Shown: positions 1 to 11,530, counted from the first letter of the stretch. The stretch is 59,778 nucleotides of DNA from Cudoniella acicularis (GCA_013054445.1 JAAMPI010000147.1:1-59778), one strand, 5' to 3'. Numbers and translations are program-made. Notes: a model not told the origin generated them from the letters alone.

Positions 1-1032
1 AACCTAAGAAAGCTCTTTGTTCTTCAAAAGTTCGAAGCATCTCCTGCACATCTTCAATATTAGATGTCTTCCTCAGCTCCGCTTCAAATACACTACATTG
101 ATTCTTAACAGGTGGTCTGTTGATCTTGAGATCATACATCAAGACATTGGTGGTTGAAATCATGCTGGTCAGTCTCGGCACGCTCTGGAAGTGGTAATAG
201 TACCTATGATAATAGTCAGGCCATGGCGTCAAGTACTCATTACATGGGGGGATAGGTGAAGGGCTCACCATGCAGCGTATGTCATGCTGCCCAGGAGCAG
301 ATCCATTGTCCGTTCATTCTTGATATATACCCTCTCTACTATATTTGCGACTAGCATTTCGCCGAGCTCCTGTTGCTGTGTTGTATCCCGGGTCGAGACT
401 GCTAGAATGGCAAGATGTAAGATAGGTCTTTCCTGGCGAAGGTGAATGGAACGAGTAGATCCATCAAGGAAGATAAATGGGAAATTTGGAGACATCTCAT
501 TGAGAAATATCTGGAGAAGAGCATCGGCTTTTCCTTCGTCCATTTGAAATCCATCTGCAAATGAGGCCGAGGACATTGTGGGGGTAACTTGCTGTCCTCC
601 GGAATGGAGTTCGGAACCCGTATTTTGGATATTGCTCACGTTTAAGCTGGAACACAATCCACTTGGAAGATCCTGGACTTGATGACAATTGGAGTTGATA
701 GAAGTTGTAACGCCAGAGATAGAAATATGTTGGCTTGCCGGTTGCCGAATTGGGATTGGAGGAGTACCTATATTTCTGGCAGGCACGGTGACATCTTCTA
801 GAGGCTCCAACTGCCGAGTAGCCTGCAGCAATGTAACAAGTCCATCAAGCTTCTCTCCCAATTTCTCGACGTGACTTTTGCTCACACGACTATGACAGAT
901 GTCAGCTGAAGCTGCCAGGAGTAGTGAGCCAGGGCTGTGTTTGTTTACTTCGTTTCCGCAACTCTGCGTTTTTGTGCTGAATGTCGAACGCGAGTTATGT
1001 TTGGCTTGCATGGCTTTTGAAGACGATGACAT
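1..1032 (-). CDS. Fungal transcription-factor-like protein, zinc cluster not seen, 3' end outside window
   Basis: Two exons on the minus strand, 1032-269 and 203-1 running off the window, joined by a 65-bp intron (268-204, GTGAGC..ATAG). Splicing joins ..MTYAAW to YYYHFQSVPRL. The block LLQIFLNEMSPNFPFIFL (near residues 170-190) and the AWYYYHFQ segment resemble the middle homology region of fungal Zn2Cys6 transcription factors. The segment VEKLGEKLDGLVTLLQ (near residues 55-70) looks like the linker helix that normally follows the zinc cluster. No CxxCxxxKxxC-type cluster precedes it; only two scattered cysteines occur in that part. An in-frame TAG lies two codons before the ATG, so the first exon could be missed only if it is further upstream behind an intron. 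It could be a cluster-less regulator, a gene with an unseen 5' exon, or a decayed copy. The family call is reasonable; DNA binding is unproven. Confidence 0.6.
204..268 (-). other. Intron of the transcription-factor-like gene
   Basis: The donor GTGAGC (268 downward) and acceptor ATAG (ending at 204) restore the reading frame, giving AW|YYYHFQ. This matches the conserved aromatic segment of fungal regulators. Confidence 0.7.
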
Positions 1033-2781
1033 CTGCTAAATTTGAGTAATTATCCGCTGGGTGCTTGCAAATTCATTCAAACCTTTCACATTTACCTCCT
1101 ATCTCGTGACCCGAGATACATTTCGCTTTCGCTCGTGCACAATTCCCGCAAGCCTTGTTCACCGATATCGAGGCGGAGGGGTCCGGATGTCTCAGGTCTT
1201 GACCCGTGACTTCCATGACGTGATTAAATCAAATTGTCTGATGGTCTCATCTGCACCGTTCGTTTGTGCCTCTGGGAAAATCCCGAGTCAAGTACAGTAG
1301 TGGGAACGTCGAGGAGTTCGACTCGGCTCAACAGGAGTGGGTGCGAATACAGTGCCAGCCTCCGCCCGTGAGGAGTTGAGTCTCGTCCTCAGAAATAGCA
1401 CCCACTCACGACCGTGGACGGAAAAGCAAGAGTGGAGATATAATAGAGATGCTATTATATTCTAATGCTTGTAAGTACTGAATGGGTGAAGGTTGATAAA
1501 CACATTGCCGGCACCGTTTGATCTGTTGTGATTTCAAATCTGGAGCGTGAGGTGGCTGAAATAGAAATGATAGATGACTAAGCCCTAGCCGGTTGTAACC
1601 GAAATAGGAACAACAACACCAAGAGAGAATCCTGAAATTTGAATGTGGAAGTACTCGGGAGTTTCGCAAATAATAAAGCGACTTGCCCTTTTCGTTCGGA
1701 TTTCTTAGGTGCGACTCCGGAAAGAAACCATCGTGGAGTCAGGAATGGACCGGATGGTAGCGGCATGATTACTTCGTATAAGGCTGCCTCCACAGATATA
1801 ATATTATCCTGACAGGACTGACCGACAAATAAGCGGAAACGAGGGAAGTCTTTAGATGAGAAGAGGCTAGAAGCGACGACAAATAAATATCATCCAGCTG
1901 CAGAAAACATTAATCAATCGCCGCTTTACTCGAGCACCACCTGCACTCATATCAAAACCCTCATCTCCTTCATCATCCCATCAACCCTCCAACCTCCAAC
2001 CATCAAAGTAAACAAACCCATTCATCTCCAACACCCCCAGACCTCAGAAAGACGCGTCTAATCGCGTCTACCTTCGCTCTCCCACGCGCAAAAGTCGTGT
2101 TTACACCAAGAACCAGTCACCGACGCGTTCCTTTCGCGATGAAACACCACACGATCGCTGCCAGCCACTCGCAAATCACGTGTGTGCAACGGCCGAAAAC
2201 AAGTGTTAAGAGTCATATTTTTTGCCTTCAAAACATGATGCTGTTGTTAAAATGAGGCACGAGTCTTTGGTTTGTATTCTGGAATGTCTTGTACATTGTT
2301 TGCATGCAAGTGAGGTGTGAGAACGAAGCGTCACGTGTTATAGTCCCCTTTTTTGAAGATTTTTGAGATTTCTTGATCAAGGGACGACGTCTTATCGCTC
2401 AGAAGAGGAGAAAGTTCTTGATATATTGCTGGAACTGAATACGGCTGCGAAACCCGAACTCCCTTGCGCAATTTTGGGTTTATTTACTTGGTACCGGTAC
2501 GTTCCCCCTCCGTTTTCATCTATTGATCCTAATTTTCTAATGGGATTGTTCATTTACCACATTTACACAACTCTAATTATACCTGCAGTTATACGGAACA
2601 CCGGATGCACCTCCTCTCTCTCGAAAGACACAAACCCGTCTTCTTTTCCAACGACCAAACCCCCCTTGATATTATTTCGAAATATCTTCCATCACTTTAA
2701 AAAAACAGTCAACACTTTGACAAATCAACACAAATCCTCCCACCCATCATCAACAACCTTACGTCCTCACCACACAACAAA
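1033..2781. other. Intergenic, divergent promoters of the transcription-factor-like and F-box genes
   Basis: No convincing coding sequence is seen here; short open frames show no family features. The right half is pyrimidine-rich, typical of a fungal 5' region. It carries two ACGCGT hexamers (2052-2057 and 2123-2128), which match the MluI cell-cycle box core, and an upstream A-rich leader just before the ATG at 2782. Confidence 0.5.
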
Positions 2782-3964
2782 ATGTCACTCCACACCATCC
2801 CCCCCCGAGCTCCTCCTAAAAATCATCTCCCACCTCCCCTCACCAACAACCTTCCACGCCCTCTCCCGAACCTCCCCGGGCCTCCACGCCTTCTTCACCA
2901 CTCACGCCGCACAGATATGCAACACGCATATCCTCACCTATTATGCGCTTGAGAGTACACTGTTGAGAAGTGTGCTCGTTTCTGTTCCTAGTGTTGTGGA
3001 TCAACATCATGATCAGAACCATTATTCGAATCGGAATTCGGATTTTACATCCCAATACGAAAATGGGTATAGCGGTAATGCAATAAAGCCAAAAGAACAA
3101 ACATGGCTAGTCCCAACCCACACTTCGATCCTCTCCTACCAACATCATCATCACCAACACCAACACTCACACTCAACCATCCCCTCACTCCCACTTTCCC
3201 ACCCAGGACCCCACTACCTCCACTTCCTCACCCTCTATTCCAACGAGATAAAAACGCGTTTCTGCATGGCGCGCCGCGACATCGAGTATTTCTACGGCCA
3301 GATCGATGTTCTTACTCCAGATCTTGTAAGTAAAGTGGGCATGGAGGGCGGTTTTGAGTTTGCTGTTGGACGGTATGCTGTTGGTGCTTATGAAAGAAGG
3401 GTGCGGGAGAGCTTCAGTGCCTCGCCTTCCAATCATGACTTCCAGTGTTCGAATAGTGGGTACACTGGTGGGGCCGAAGAGAAAAGGGGAAGGTTGGAGA
3501 GGCTGAAAGCGATGGTTAGAGGGAGGAAGAGAGTTCTACGGCGAAGTAGGAGGGAAAACGATGATGAAAGGGATGAAGAAGGGGAGAAAACAGCACTGCG
3601 ACCTCTCCTCTTTGGCGAAATTTCTCGCTCTTCTTTGCCCTCCCCTTCTTCACCTTCTCCCACAGGAAGCAGCGGGGAGGATACCTTCAAGAAAGGACTC
3701 CTCTGGTACTACGGCTCCTGCGGCTGCGGCATCTCACCCTCGCCTTTCGCACCCCTTTCTCAGGAATCTCCATCCCCATCCCCATCTTCATGTACCTGCA
3801 CCTCGTCGGCGGAGAAAATGGGCAAAGCTTCAAAGATGAAGAACAAAATTATTCGTTTCGGCAAAAGAGTAAAGAGGGTAGGACGATGCATCAGAGGCAT
3901 AGCAAGGCGAGCGAGATGTGCGGGTGCATGTACAGTTGAAGAGTTCGAGAGTCTTGCAAGTTAA
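2782..3964 (+). pseudogene. F-box protein gene with a one-base frameshift at a C8 run
   Basis: The ATG at 2782 sits in a good A-rich context (ACAAAATG) and begins MSLHTIPP. In the literal sequence that frame runs into a non-F-box frame after a run of eight C (2799-2806). If the run were seven C, the protein would read MSLHTIPPELLLKIISHLPS and continue as an open frame to 3964, about 393 residues. Residues near 7-45 then match an F-box: PPELLLKII followed by LSRTSPGLHAFF. F-box proteins bind Skp1 and supply substrates to SCF ubiquitin ligases. The rest is low-complexity: His-rich near 3130-3170, then basic and Ser/Pro-rich, with a basic tail. No substrate-binding domain is recognised. Listed as broken because the frame is interrupted as given, but a sequencing error is as likely as inactivation. 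Confidence 0.6.
2799..2806 (+). other. C8 homopolymer causing the F-box frameshift
   Basis: Eight C in a row. One base fewer would join the ATG at 2782 to the F-box frame without further change. Confidence 0.7.
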
Positions 3965-4530
3965 AGTCTTGTATGAGTTTGTATTTGTGTGTGTGCATAT
4001 GTGTGCTGGCAACCAACCGACTTGCCTACTGTGTCTGGGCTTTTCCTTATTATATCTATTTCCTGTATCTTCATATAAATAAATAAATTACATAGTCACT
4101 GCGTATCTTATCTGTACGGAATCAATAATGGTATAGGAATTTTAAAATTTAACAAATTGGCTATTCTTTCTAGTAGTTTCTGTGTGAGCTGTAATCGCAA
4201 ACAGCGAACCATCTGATCCATCCAAAATTAAAAAACCGGCTAGAAATAGAAGTGGTAATAGATCCAAAAAGATTTTTAACATTTTCGAATTCGAGAATCG
4301 TGACACAAGTGATAAGAATGCGAAAACGCAAAAAAATGAAATTAGTAGTAAATATTATTATTCTGTCAAAAAAAATCTATCACATCAATATTATATTTCT
4401 CCCCTCCCTTTCCCCCTTCCCCCTAATCCCTTTCCGCTTCCCTTTCTCCCTTTTTCTTTCCTCCCAACTCAACCAACACCCCCAACTCTCTCACCCGACC
4501 CAACCCTACTACAATCCTCCCACTCAACTA
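3965..4530 (+). other. 3' region of F-box gene and upstream region of the Cdh1-like gene
   Basis: The region starts with a GT-rich, AT-rich 3' tail (ATAAATAAATAAATT near 4075-4090, a plausible polyadenylation region). It continues into a long pyrimidine tract (about 4398-4470). No C-box-type exon (DRFIP-like) was found in any plus-strand frame. The first AG after the pyrimidine tract is CAAG at 4531-4534, which could be a splice acceptor. Confidence 0.5.
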
Positions 4531-4637
4531 CAAGTCATGACCCTACAAGATCTCGGACGCCTCCTAACAATGCCTCCAATACTTCGCTACCCGTCTCCTT
4601 AACACCCTCAACACCCCACCAAAACCTTTTCACTTAT

Positions 4638-5783
4638 ATGTCACCACGGCATCACACTAATATTGCTGGCCATCCAACACCTTCGCGAACACCTCAAAGT
4701 AGGCATGGACCCAATCTCAATGCAAGATCAGAGATATACAGTTTATCTCCTGTTCGATTTGGGAGCCAGCAAATGTTGCTGAGTCCCCGGAAACAACCTC
4801 GCGCTGTCAGCAAAGTGCCTTACAAGGTACTAGATGCACCGGATTTGGCGGACGATTTCTACCTCAATCTCGTAGACTGGGGGAGTAGTAATGTTCTTGG
4901 TGTCGGGCTCGGGAGCTGTGTCTATATGTGGAACTCGCAGACGGGACGGGTCAACAAGCTTTGCGAATTGCCAGACGACACAGTAACAAGTGTTTCGTGG
5001 ATACAACGTGGGTCACATATTGCCATTGGTACCGGTAAAGGTCTCGTCCAGATATGGGATGCTGAGCGAATACGAAGACTACGGACCATGACTGGCCATA
5101 CAGCGCGTGTTGGCTCCCTCGCTTGGAATGATCACATCCTCACCTCAGGATCACGGGATCGATTGATATACCATCGCGATGTCAGGGCACCTGATCAGTG
5201 GCTGCGGAAACTTGTCGGTCATAAGCAAGAAGTTTGTGGACTGCGATGGAACTGTGAAGATGGCCAACTTGCATCTGGTGGAAACGACAACAAACTCATG
5301 GTCTGGGATAAGCTCTCCGAGACCCCTCTTTGGAAATTCAGCGATCACACAGCTGCCGTGAAGGCTATAGCTTGGTCACCACATCAAAGAGGCCTTCTTG
5401 CTTCTGGGGGTGGAACTGCAGATCGACGCATTATCTTTCACGATACGCTAAGGGGAACTGCTATAAACGAGATTGATACTGGATCACAAGTATGTAACCT
5501 CGCCTGGTCCAAGAACTCGAACGAGATCGTGTCAACACATGGCTACTCCCAAAATCAAATCGTGGTCTGGAAATACCCAAGCATGACACAAGTTGTCAGC
5601 TTGACTGGCCATACCTATCGAGTTCTCTATCTCGCGATGAGCCCAGATGGGCGAGTTGTCGTCACTGGCGCGGGTGATGAAACATTACGATTTTGGAATG
5701 TATTTGGGCGAAAACCGGGACAGCGAGAAGAAGGTGACGCTGGAGGTGGAGGCAAGCTTGGGGATTGGGGTGTAATTCGATAA
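4638..5783 (+). CDS. cdh1: Cdh1/Fizzy-related WD40 activator of the APC/C, N-terminus incomplete
   Basis: Cdh1 recruits substrates to the anaphase-promoting complex in late mitosis and G1. The protein carries the family run VSKVPYKVLDAPDLADDFY, then NLVDWGSSNVLGVGLGSCVY, and a seven-bladed WD40 propeller (residues about 75-360). It ends in Ile-Arg, the IR tail that docks on the APC/C. The 381-aa frame starts at ATG 4638. The same frame stays open upstream and reads like the family's Ser/Thr/Pro linker (SRTPPNNASN, then TPSTPHQNLFTY directly before that Met), so the real protein probably begins further 5'. No upstream ATG exists in that frame, and the N-terminal C-box needed to stimulate the APC/C is not visible before the F-box gene. 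The gene may be truncated, rearranged, or have an unseen distant exon. Confidence 0.85.
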   Translation: MSPRHHTNIAGHPTPSRTPQSRHGPNLNARSEIYSLSPVRFGSQQMLLSPRKQPRAVSKVPYKVLDAPDLADDFYLNLVDWGSSNVLGVGLGSCVYMWNSQTGRVNKLCELPDDTVTSVSWIQRGSHIAIGTGKGLVQIWDAERIRRLRTMTGHTARVGSLAWNDHILTSGSRDRLIYHRDVRAPDQWLRKLVGHKQEVCGLRWNCEDGQLASGGNDNKLMVWDKLSETPLWKFSDHTAAVKAIAWSPHQRGLLASGGGTADRRIIFHDTLRGTAINEIDTGSQVCNLAWSKNSNEIVSTHGYSQNQIVVWKYPSMTQVVSLTGHTYRVLYLAMSPDGRVVVTGAGDETLRFWNVFGRKPGQREEGDAGGGGKLGDWGVIR

Positions 5784-6811
5784 TTTTACTGCTTGTCCGC
5801 AGGGCTGCAGCAGTTTGTTCATGACGAGGGGTGCGAATCGGTCGTGAGCGCATTTGCATAATTGGCGTCAAGGTGGCTTCTGATTCTGGGGAATCGGAAT
5901 TCGGGTTGCTTTTAGGACGTTACGGACTGGCATTATGAGGAGCAAGCGATCGGTACATTTGCAGGGAGCGATTTGATTTGCAGCAAAACTCAGCCAGCTC
6001 TCTGATATTTGCAAATAGCATAAACCTACAGGGCAGGAATGCATGTTAGGAGAAAAAATAGCTGCATCAGCTATTATCATGTAATTATTAAGTAGCCCAC
6101 GCCCTTGCTTTAGCAAAAAGCAACAGGCTGCTACTCCATCAATCTCAACACTGAAGAGAGATAAAACCATTCAGTCGGGGATTTTATATGTGCCAAGATG
6201 GGACGAAAATGCCAATGTGATGGTATCCTCTCGAACGTAGACCGATTAGTGCCCCTTTTTCACCCATGTTATTTCAACGAATAAATGCTTTGTACCTATG
6301 AGATATTATGAAAAAGCACCGTACATAACTTAGTCAGTCTTCGCATCCTATTCCAGGCGTTTGAGTAGGCTTTTTGCTTAGTTCTTTAGTAATTTCCAAG
6401 TGTTCCAAGGGAGTTTATGGATGTAAAATACTCGACACCTGAAGGGATTCTCGCAAGCGGAGTAGGGACCCACACGCATGACAAAAAGGGACCTATCATC
6501 ATCTTGCTAAACGTACTTTCATTTTCACTTAACCAGGCTGAACTCTGGAGAGATTTTGCTATTGGGGTGGATGTATTAGTATTATGTTTAACTAGAGACC
6601 TAGTTCTCAAAAAAAACACCCGTCCGAGTAAATACGCCATTGCACCTGTGGTATATCCTTTGCCCTCCAAACTAACGACAGAACCAGCCATATAATACCG
6701 GCTTAAGGAGCAGCGACAGAATAACGGCATAAATGGAAATCATCTCAAAAAAGCGCCTTCGCCATGACATTGTATGTACACAACTCGCTATACAAAACAG
6801 AAAGGTGGCGA
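5784..6811. other. Convergent intergenic region, no gene seen
   Basis: This is the shared 3' region of the Cdh1-like gene and the GPC1 gene. It is moderately AT-rich. Short overlapping open frames around 6386-6730 on both strands show no domain or compositional sign of coding. Confidence 0.5.
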
Positions 6812-8560
6812 TCATGCAGGCAAGTCGCCAATCTTTCTCTCCCTCGCAACATCCCTAGCACCTCCATCTAATCCTGTGCTACCCACTTGCTCACTCAACA
6901 ACGGGATTTTATCCACACTTCGACTTCTTGAATGAGATTTAGACTTTTCAGGGTCTGCATCGAGTAAAGCCAATTCCGCACCAGGGTCGGTTTTCGGAGT
7001 CATGATAGGACTGGTCATATCTGGACTGTTCTGCCATTTTTGAACCTCCTGTTTCATCGCTTCCAACTCCTTTTGAAACCGCTTGCCAAATACGTCAATA
7101 TAATACGTTGCACCATTGTACACAGACCAGCAAAACACCGCTGTCAGGAAGCTGGCAGAGGCATAACGATACCGGAACCAAATAGGGCAGGGAAGCATGG
7201 TCAGAACTGCGTAGATATATTGGATGAGCATGAAGGCAGGCTCCTGCATAACATCTGGCAATGATAAGACAAACTTTCCGATCCAAGCCTTGGAATAAGA
7301 CCTCCGAAGCCACGTGAAGGAGGTCGGTCGTCCGGCTGCTATCTTCTCTCGACGGCGAACGGTAATCATAAAATGATAGGATAACTGCCACGCTGCGTAT
7401 GGTATGGTGGACCATAAAGTCATCGCAAGTAGGGAATAGTGTGTTTTCGAGCCCGGAGTGGAGGTCTTGATTGCCCAAATTGCTGGAAATCGAGATTCCT
7501 GGAGGTCTGGTGGAAGCAGGTGGACCAGACAATGCAGTGTTACACAAGGCATTATGTGGATAAATAAACTGGTGACCTTGTCAAAGCTGTGAAAAACCAT
7601 AGAATTCCGCCACATGGCGATTGCGACGGCTAGTTCACGTTAGTTTACTGAACCCAAGAGATCAACCCCACAGGGCAAGAACTTACCATTATTCCCAAAT
7701 GCAAGACAATATGTACTGATGAAGAGTCGCTTTGATTGGGGAAAGAACCAGATTGTACAGACGCACAAGAAGTTGACGAAGTAGCAAAGATCTGCTAGGA
7801 AATAATGGTAACCGCGTCGATGATAGGTGTAGAACCGAATGGGCATGAAGTAAAGAAGTTGCACTGTGTACCACAAATGGAAATACTGAGCATAACCGCC
7901 GATCAAGTATCCACTGATGAGGACGTTCAGAACTCCACATATGAAAGAAACCTTCTCTCTGGCGGTGACTACTTTTGTATCGTTCCAACGCTTCCCAAGT
8001 CTATCCACACTCACGCGCATGCGTTTCCTGTATTTGTCCAACTGCTCATCTGCTGGTGGGACTCGGCGGCGCCACTCCTCGACAACGCGGTCTTTCGCAT
8101 GCGAGCCTCGGGTTTTGAGCGCATCCCTTTGCCTCTTCACTTTCTCTGTTTGTGCTGATATGTTCCTTTGAAGTTTCTCGAGCTGCTGAGGCAGTGCGAA
8201 ATTGTCCAATAGGTCAAAGACCGTAAGTCGTTCCAGCGGTGGGAATGCCTCCCAGTCTTCTTGGTATGAACTACTCCCCGAAAAGGATGGATGGCGGGAA
8301 TGTCGCGGACTGCCTGGCATAGAGGCATTTAAGATCGGGGTCTTGCTGCCATCAGGCGGCGAGGAGCCAGTTGAAGACGTAGCGGTATTTAGAGGATCAG
8401 GTGAAAGATTATTGGGAGAAGTCACGGTTTCGTCCGCCTCCTGTATGGGTATTGGGGTTGACATTTCGGAAAGTGTGCGTTTATGAGCCGTGGAGGAAGA
8501 TACTCCGAAGGAGACTCGACGCAATAGATTTCCACCTCTGAGAACCAAGGTATCAGTCAT
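6812..8560 (-). CDS. gpc1: Glycerophosphocholine acyltransferase (GPC1 family, DUF2838)
   Basis: GPC1 enzymes acylate glycerophosphocholine with acyl-CoA to lysophosphatidylcholine, allowing phosphatidylcholine recycling in the ER membrane. Two exons: 8560-7687 and 7629-6812, 563 residues. The intron (7686-7630, GTAAGT..CTAG) joins FGNN to AVAIAMWRNSMVFHS, a family landmark. The N-terminal 210 residues are Ser/Thr-rich and then basic coiled coil. A membrane domain of about eight hydrophobic segments follows, with LWYTVQLLYFMPIRFYTYHR in the middle and the conserved WRNSMVFHSFDKVTSLFIHI after the intron. The C-terminus is polar with Ser/Arg-rich patches. I chose ATG 8560 (MTDTLVLRGG) because the longer open frame upstream has only non-ATG starts. 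Confidence 0.9.
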
Positions 8561-9386
8561 GATGATATATGTGTTGAACAATATAAAATCGAGCAAGATG
8601 CGACGAAGCTTAAGAAGTATAGGATAACTCACAAATCGTGGGCACCTTAGATGTTGCTTTATCAAGGCGCGGAAACCTGTCCAAGTGATCAGAGTCGCTA
8701 GAAGGCGTCTGCACGAGGTCAAAGGGTGTAGCAAGACAACCCCACATGGACAGGAAGAACAATGCTGAATAAGAGACAGCAGTGACAGTCCCGAATGCTA
8801 ACGTGGTGAATTGCGGGCGACGGTTCGCGGTTCTCTGCGCGTTGTTGTTGAGGGATGAAGAGCGTGCTGCTGTGATAGGCCAGCGTTGTTCGGATGGAAA
8901 AGAAAGGAAAGAGAGGTGAAGCAGGGAGGTAAAACTACAAGTAATGATTCTTGTCAGGCGAAATTCAATCTAGTGCTGAGAGATGGACTTTGAATGGTGA
9001 TCGAGTAGGCGTTTGAGGGTGGTGTTAGATTGGTGAAGAACTCGAGGCTGATGAGCTGGAGGTTGACACGGATTGTAGATGCCTCTAACATTCCGTCATA
9101 CTCGAGATGGCAGCCTTGCTCCTTTTTCTAGTGCAACACCCCTGCTCACCTAAAAACACACCGAGGCTGAAAAGGGCGGGCCACCCAGGTCAGATAAATA
9201 CTTCGAGTTCGACATTTATTCTTTTCCAGCTATCCAAATCCAGCAGAGGTATCCATGCACGCGCAAAGAAGCCACATATATAGACTGAGAAAGGAGATAA
9301 GGTAGACTTTGTCTTTTGTCCATTCACATGTCACGGATATTATTCAGGATACAAAGTTCTGCATTGTCTTTGGATTTTTCAAATCT
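8561..9386. other. 5' region of the GPC1 gene, no further gene seen
   Basis: This holds the promoter side of the GPC1 gene and the 3' side of the thioesterase-like pseudogene. A possible 5'-UTR intron may lie near 8630-8680 (GTGAGTTATCC on the minus strand). Nothing else was recognised. Confidence 0.4.
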
Positions 9387-10576
9387 TCATTTTGCAAGCT
9401 TTTCTCCCAGGAATTCAAAGATACCACTCAGTATTTCGCCCGAATACCAGTGCTTCAGATTATCGTATTCTACCAGTTCGACATCAGCCTTCAAAATTTC
9501 GAGACACCCCTTAGCTTCTCGGGCTTTCTCGATGCCAACCTTCTCATCTTTGGTACCATGCCCTAAAAACACAGGAATGTTTTGGAAGACCATCTCAGCC
9601 TTGCCCTTTATGTTGATTTCCTCTTTGATGAAACTGATAGCCTAGATAGCCGTACAATCAGCCTCCCTTTTACAGAAGGTTAAGACTTGATAATAACGCA
9701 TCAAGTGGGGTGAAAGTTACCGATTTTCAATAGACGAAAGGGCCTTGCTTACTTGCGTTGGTAAATCTAGCTTGCTTGAATTTCTCTCGAAAATTTTATT
9801 GTCGTTATCTTCGCTCCCGGAGTGGGAGAATGGATCGTCATCACCTTGGCCAAATGGATGCTCGTTGCTAGATCTGGAAGTACTGGGTTTTGCGATGTCT
9901 TTAATGTGGTTCGAGTATCGCACATTCCAACCTGAATATTGAATTAACATTATTCTGGAGTCAAACTGTGTCGACAAGACGATGATGACAACGTTAAGAC
10001 CTACTGTTGCAGCAAATGGTGGTCCACTCCATGTTAAAAGTACGGTCACTTTAACAAATTAGCACTTCGAGTTTCCGAGAGTAAGGAAAGATGCTAAGAA
10101 ATAGGTTTCTTGCGAGATGTTGCGCAGCCCTGGCTCATCCCCCAAAGTACCACATTTTCTTTTTCAATCAAGCCGATTTCCTGTTGCAAAACGCCGTGGA
10201 TATAATTACAACTCTCATGGAGCCCGTCTATTATCAGATCTTGGCGGGCACATCGATCTTTCATGTGCCATCCGTCGAACTACTGATGTGTATAAGATTT
10301 CTTATAAATGGTGGCCCGAGTTCTGGACGCTGTGAGAAAGACGATTTTGGCGTTAGGAAAAGCAGTTTGAAGTTTCTCGCCGGGTGTAGATGCAATTTCG
10401 AGAAGTGGAGCACCAAATTTTTCAGCTGTAGAGCCACGGCCATGTAATATAACGAAGGTATGTCGGTATTGCAGTTGTGCTGCGATAACCACAGGCTTTG
10501 GGAATTGGCCTGCTCGGCGCTTTATTGTCGAGCGTTCAAACCGCCCCAGTTGGGCCAGCTCCCTTGGTGAAGCCAT
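9387..10576 (-). pseudogene. Acyl-protein thioesterase / carboxylesterase-like pseudogene (PF02230 type)
   Basis: Starting at MASPRELAQLGRF, the minus strand encodes an alpha/beta-hydrolase of the phospholipase/carboxylesterase family. Visible elements are HTFVILHGRGS (oxyanion side), FPNAKIVFLTAS, then KKSYTHQ followed by an in-frame TAG and FDGWHMKDR. Related proteins have Trp at the TAG position. After the stop come the nucleophile elbow GMSQGCATS (Ser), a garbled junction of about 80 bp (about 10045-10125), then LLTWSGPPFAATVG, and at the end HGTKDEKV (Asp) and LKHWYSGE (His). A plausible intron (about 9720-9634) restores the last segment. So the three catalytic residues are still encoded, but one stop and one broken junction interrupt the frame. 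A gene in early decay is the best reading. The stop cannot be explained by a homopolymer error. Confidence 0.75.
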
Positions 10577-11337
10577 TCTTGCGTTAATGAGAATAAGCTG
10601 TACTTTTCTGTTTCTATTTCGGAAATTTGGAACAATTTGTTTTGAAAGGTTGACAATGTTTTAGGCTTTTGCATGACTTATATAGACGGAGCAAATAAAC
10701 TATTAGGGTGATGTGCAATTGTATGCAAATCTAATACATTAGTATTCCAAGATTGGCAAGCGAGAACATTAAAATATAATTATGACAGACAGAATGTGTC
10801 ATAACAAGTTATATGCAATTCCAGCCTCTCCACCTAGCTACGGTCCGTGCCGCAGGCCCTCCACAAACACTTTGGATAAGCCATAACAAACATGCTCTTC
10901 TTGTGAGACGTCATAAGGAAGAAGAGAATAGGAGGGGTTTGACAGTTTGCTCACTTTAGCTACTATGAAATCTTTTCAGTTGAATTGTTGTTTTCAAGTG
11001 TTGAGGGGGACTTCAGTGGATTTGCAGCGGAAAAGTACTGCAAAGCCTAACGTTTGTATTGTACTTATAGCTTTAGCCCTAGTTTACAAAGGGTAGAATA
11101 GACTGAAATTAAAAAATGTGAGGCTGCTCTCCAACCCCTATTAACAAGTTTTTATATCAACCGAGAACTCTTCTTCTATGAGTTTAGGTCCTGTCCGGTC
11201 CCTAGGTACTTGCTCATGTAGTTAGTCATCTGGAATTAACGACAGTGTTGATTTATCAAGATTACCTAAGCGAAACTTGGGCTCCACTCTTGCCTTGCAC
11301 GTTCATTCACGTGTACGGCAACGTCCTTCCTCGATCC

Positions 11338-11343
11338 ACGCGT
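11338..11343 (+). promoter_or_regulatory. MluI cell-cycle box (ACGCGT) upstream of SMC1
   Basis: An ACGCGT hexamer lies 203 bp before the SMC1 ATG; a second copy lies at 11531-11536. This sequence is the core bound by the MBF (Mbp1/Swi6-type) factor that drives G1/S genes in yeasts. Use here is inferred. Confidence 0.4.
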
Positions 11344-11530
11344 AAACTTCTCAACCGCGTTGACGAGCGCATCTTCTGCGATTGCACCACCTGAGCCACA
11401 ACCTCCCACCCGCATTCTGGAGTCATCAACTCTGTTGTCTGCTTATGCGCGATAGCAATTTACGAACTCAATAGTGAAGAGTGCATGCCAGATTCTCCAG
11501 AGCGCGTGCGCCCCTCCATCAACTTCGCGA

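Noticed and set aside
3130..3170. Metal-binding His-rich domain in the F-box protein
   Set aside because: The His run comes from a CAT/CAC simple repeat with no conserved spacing.
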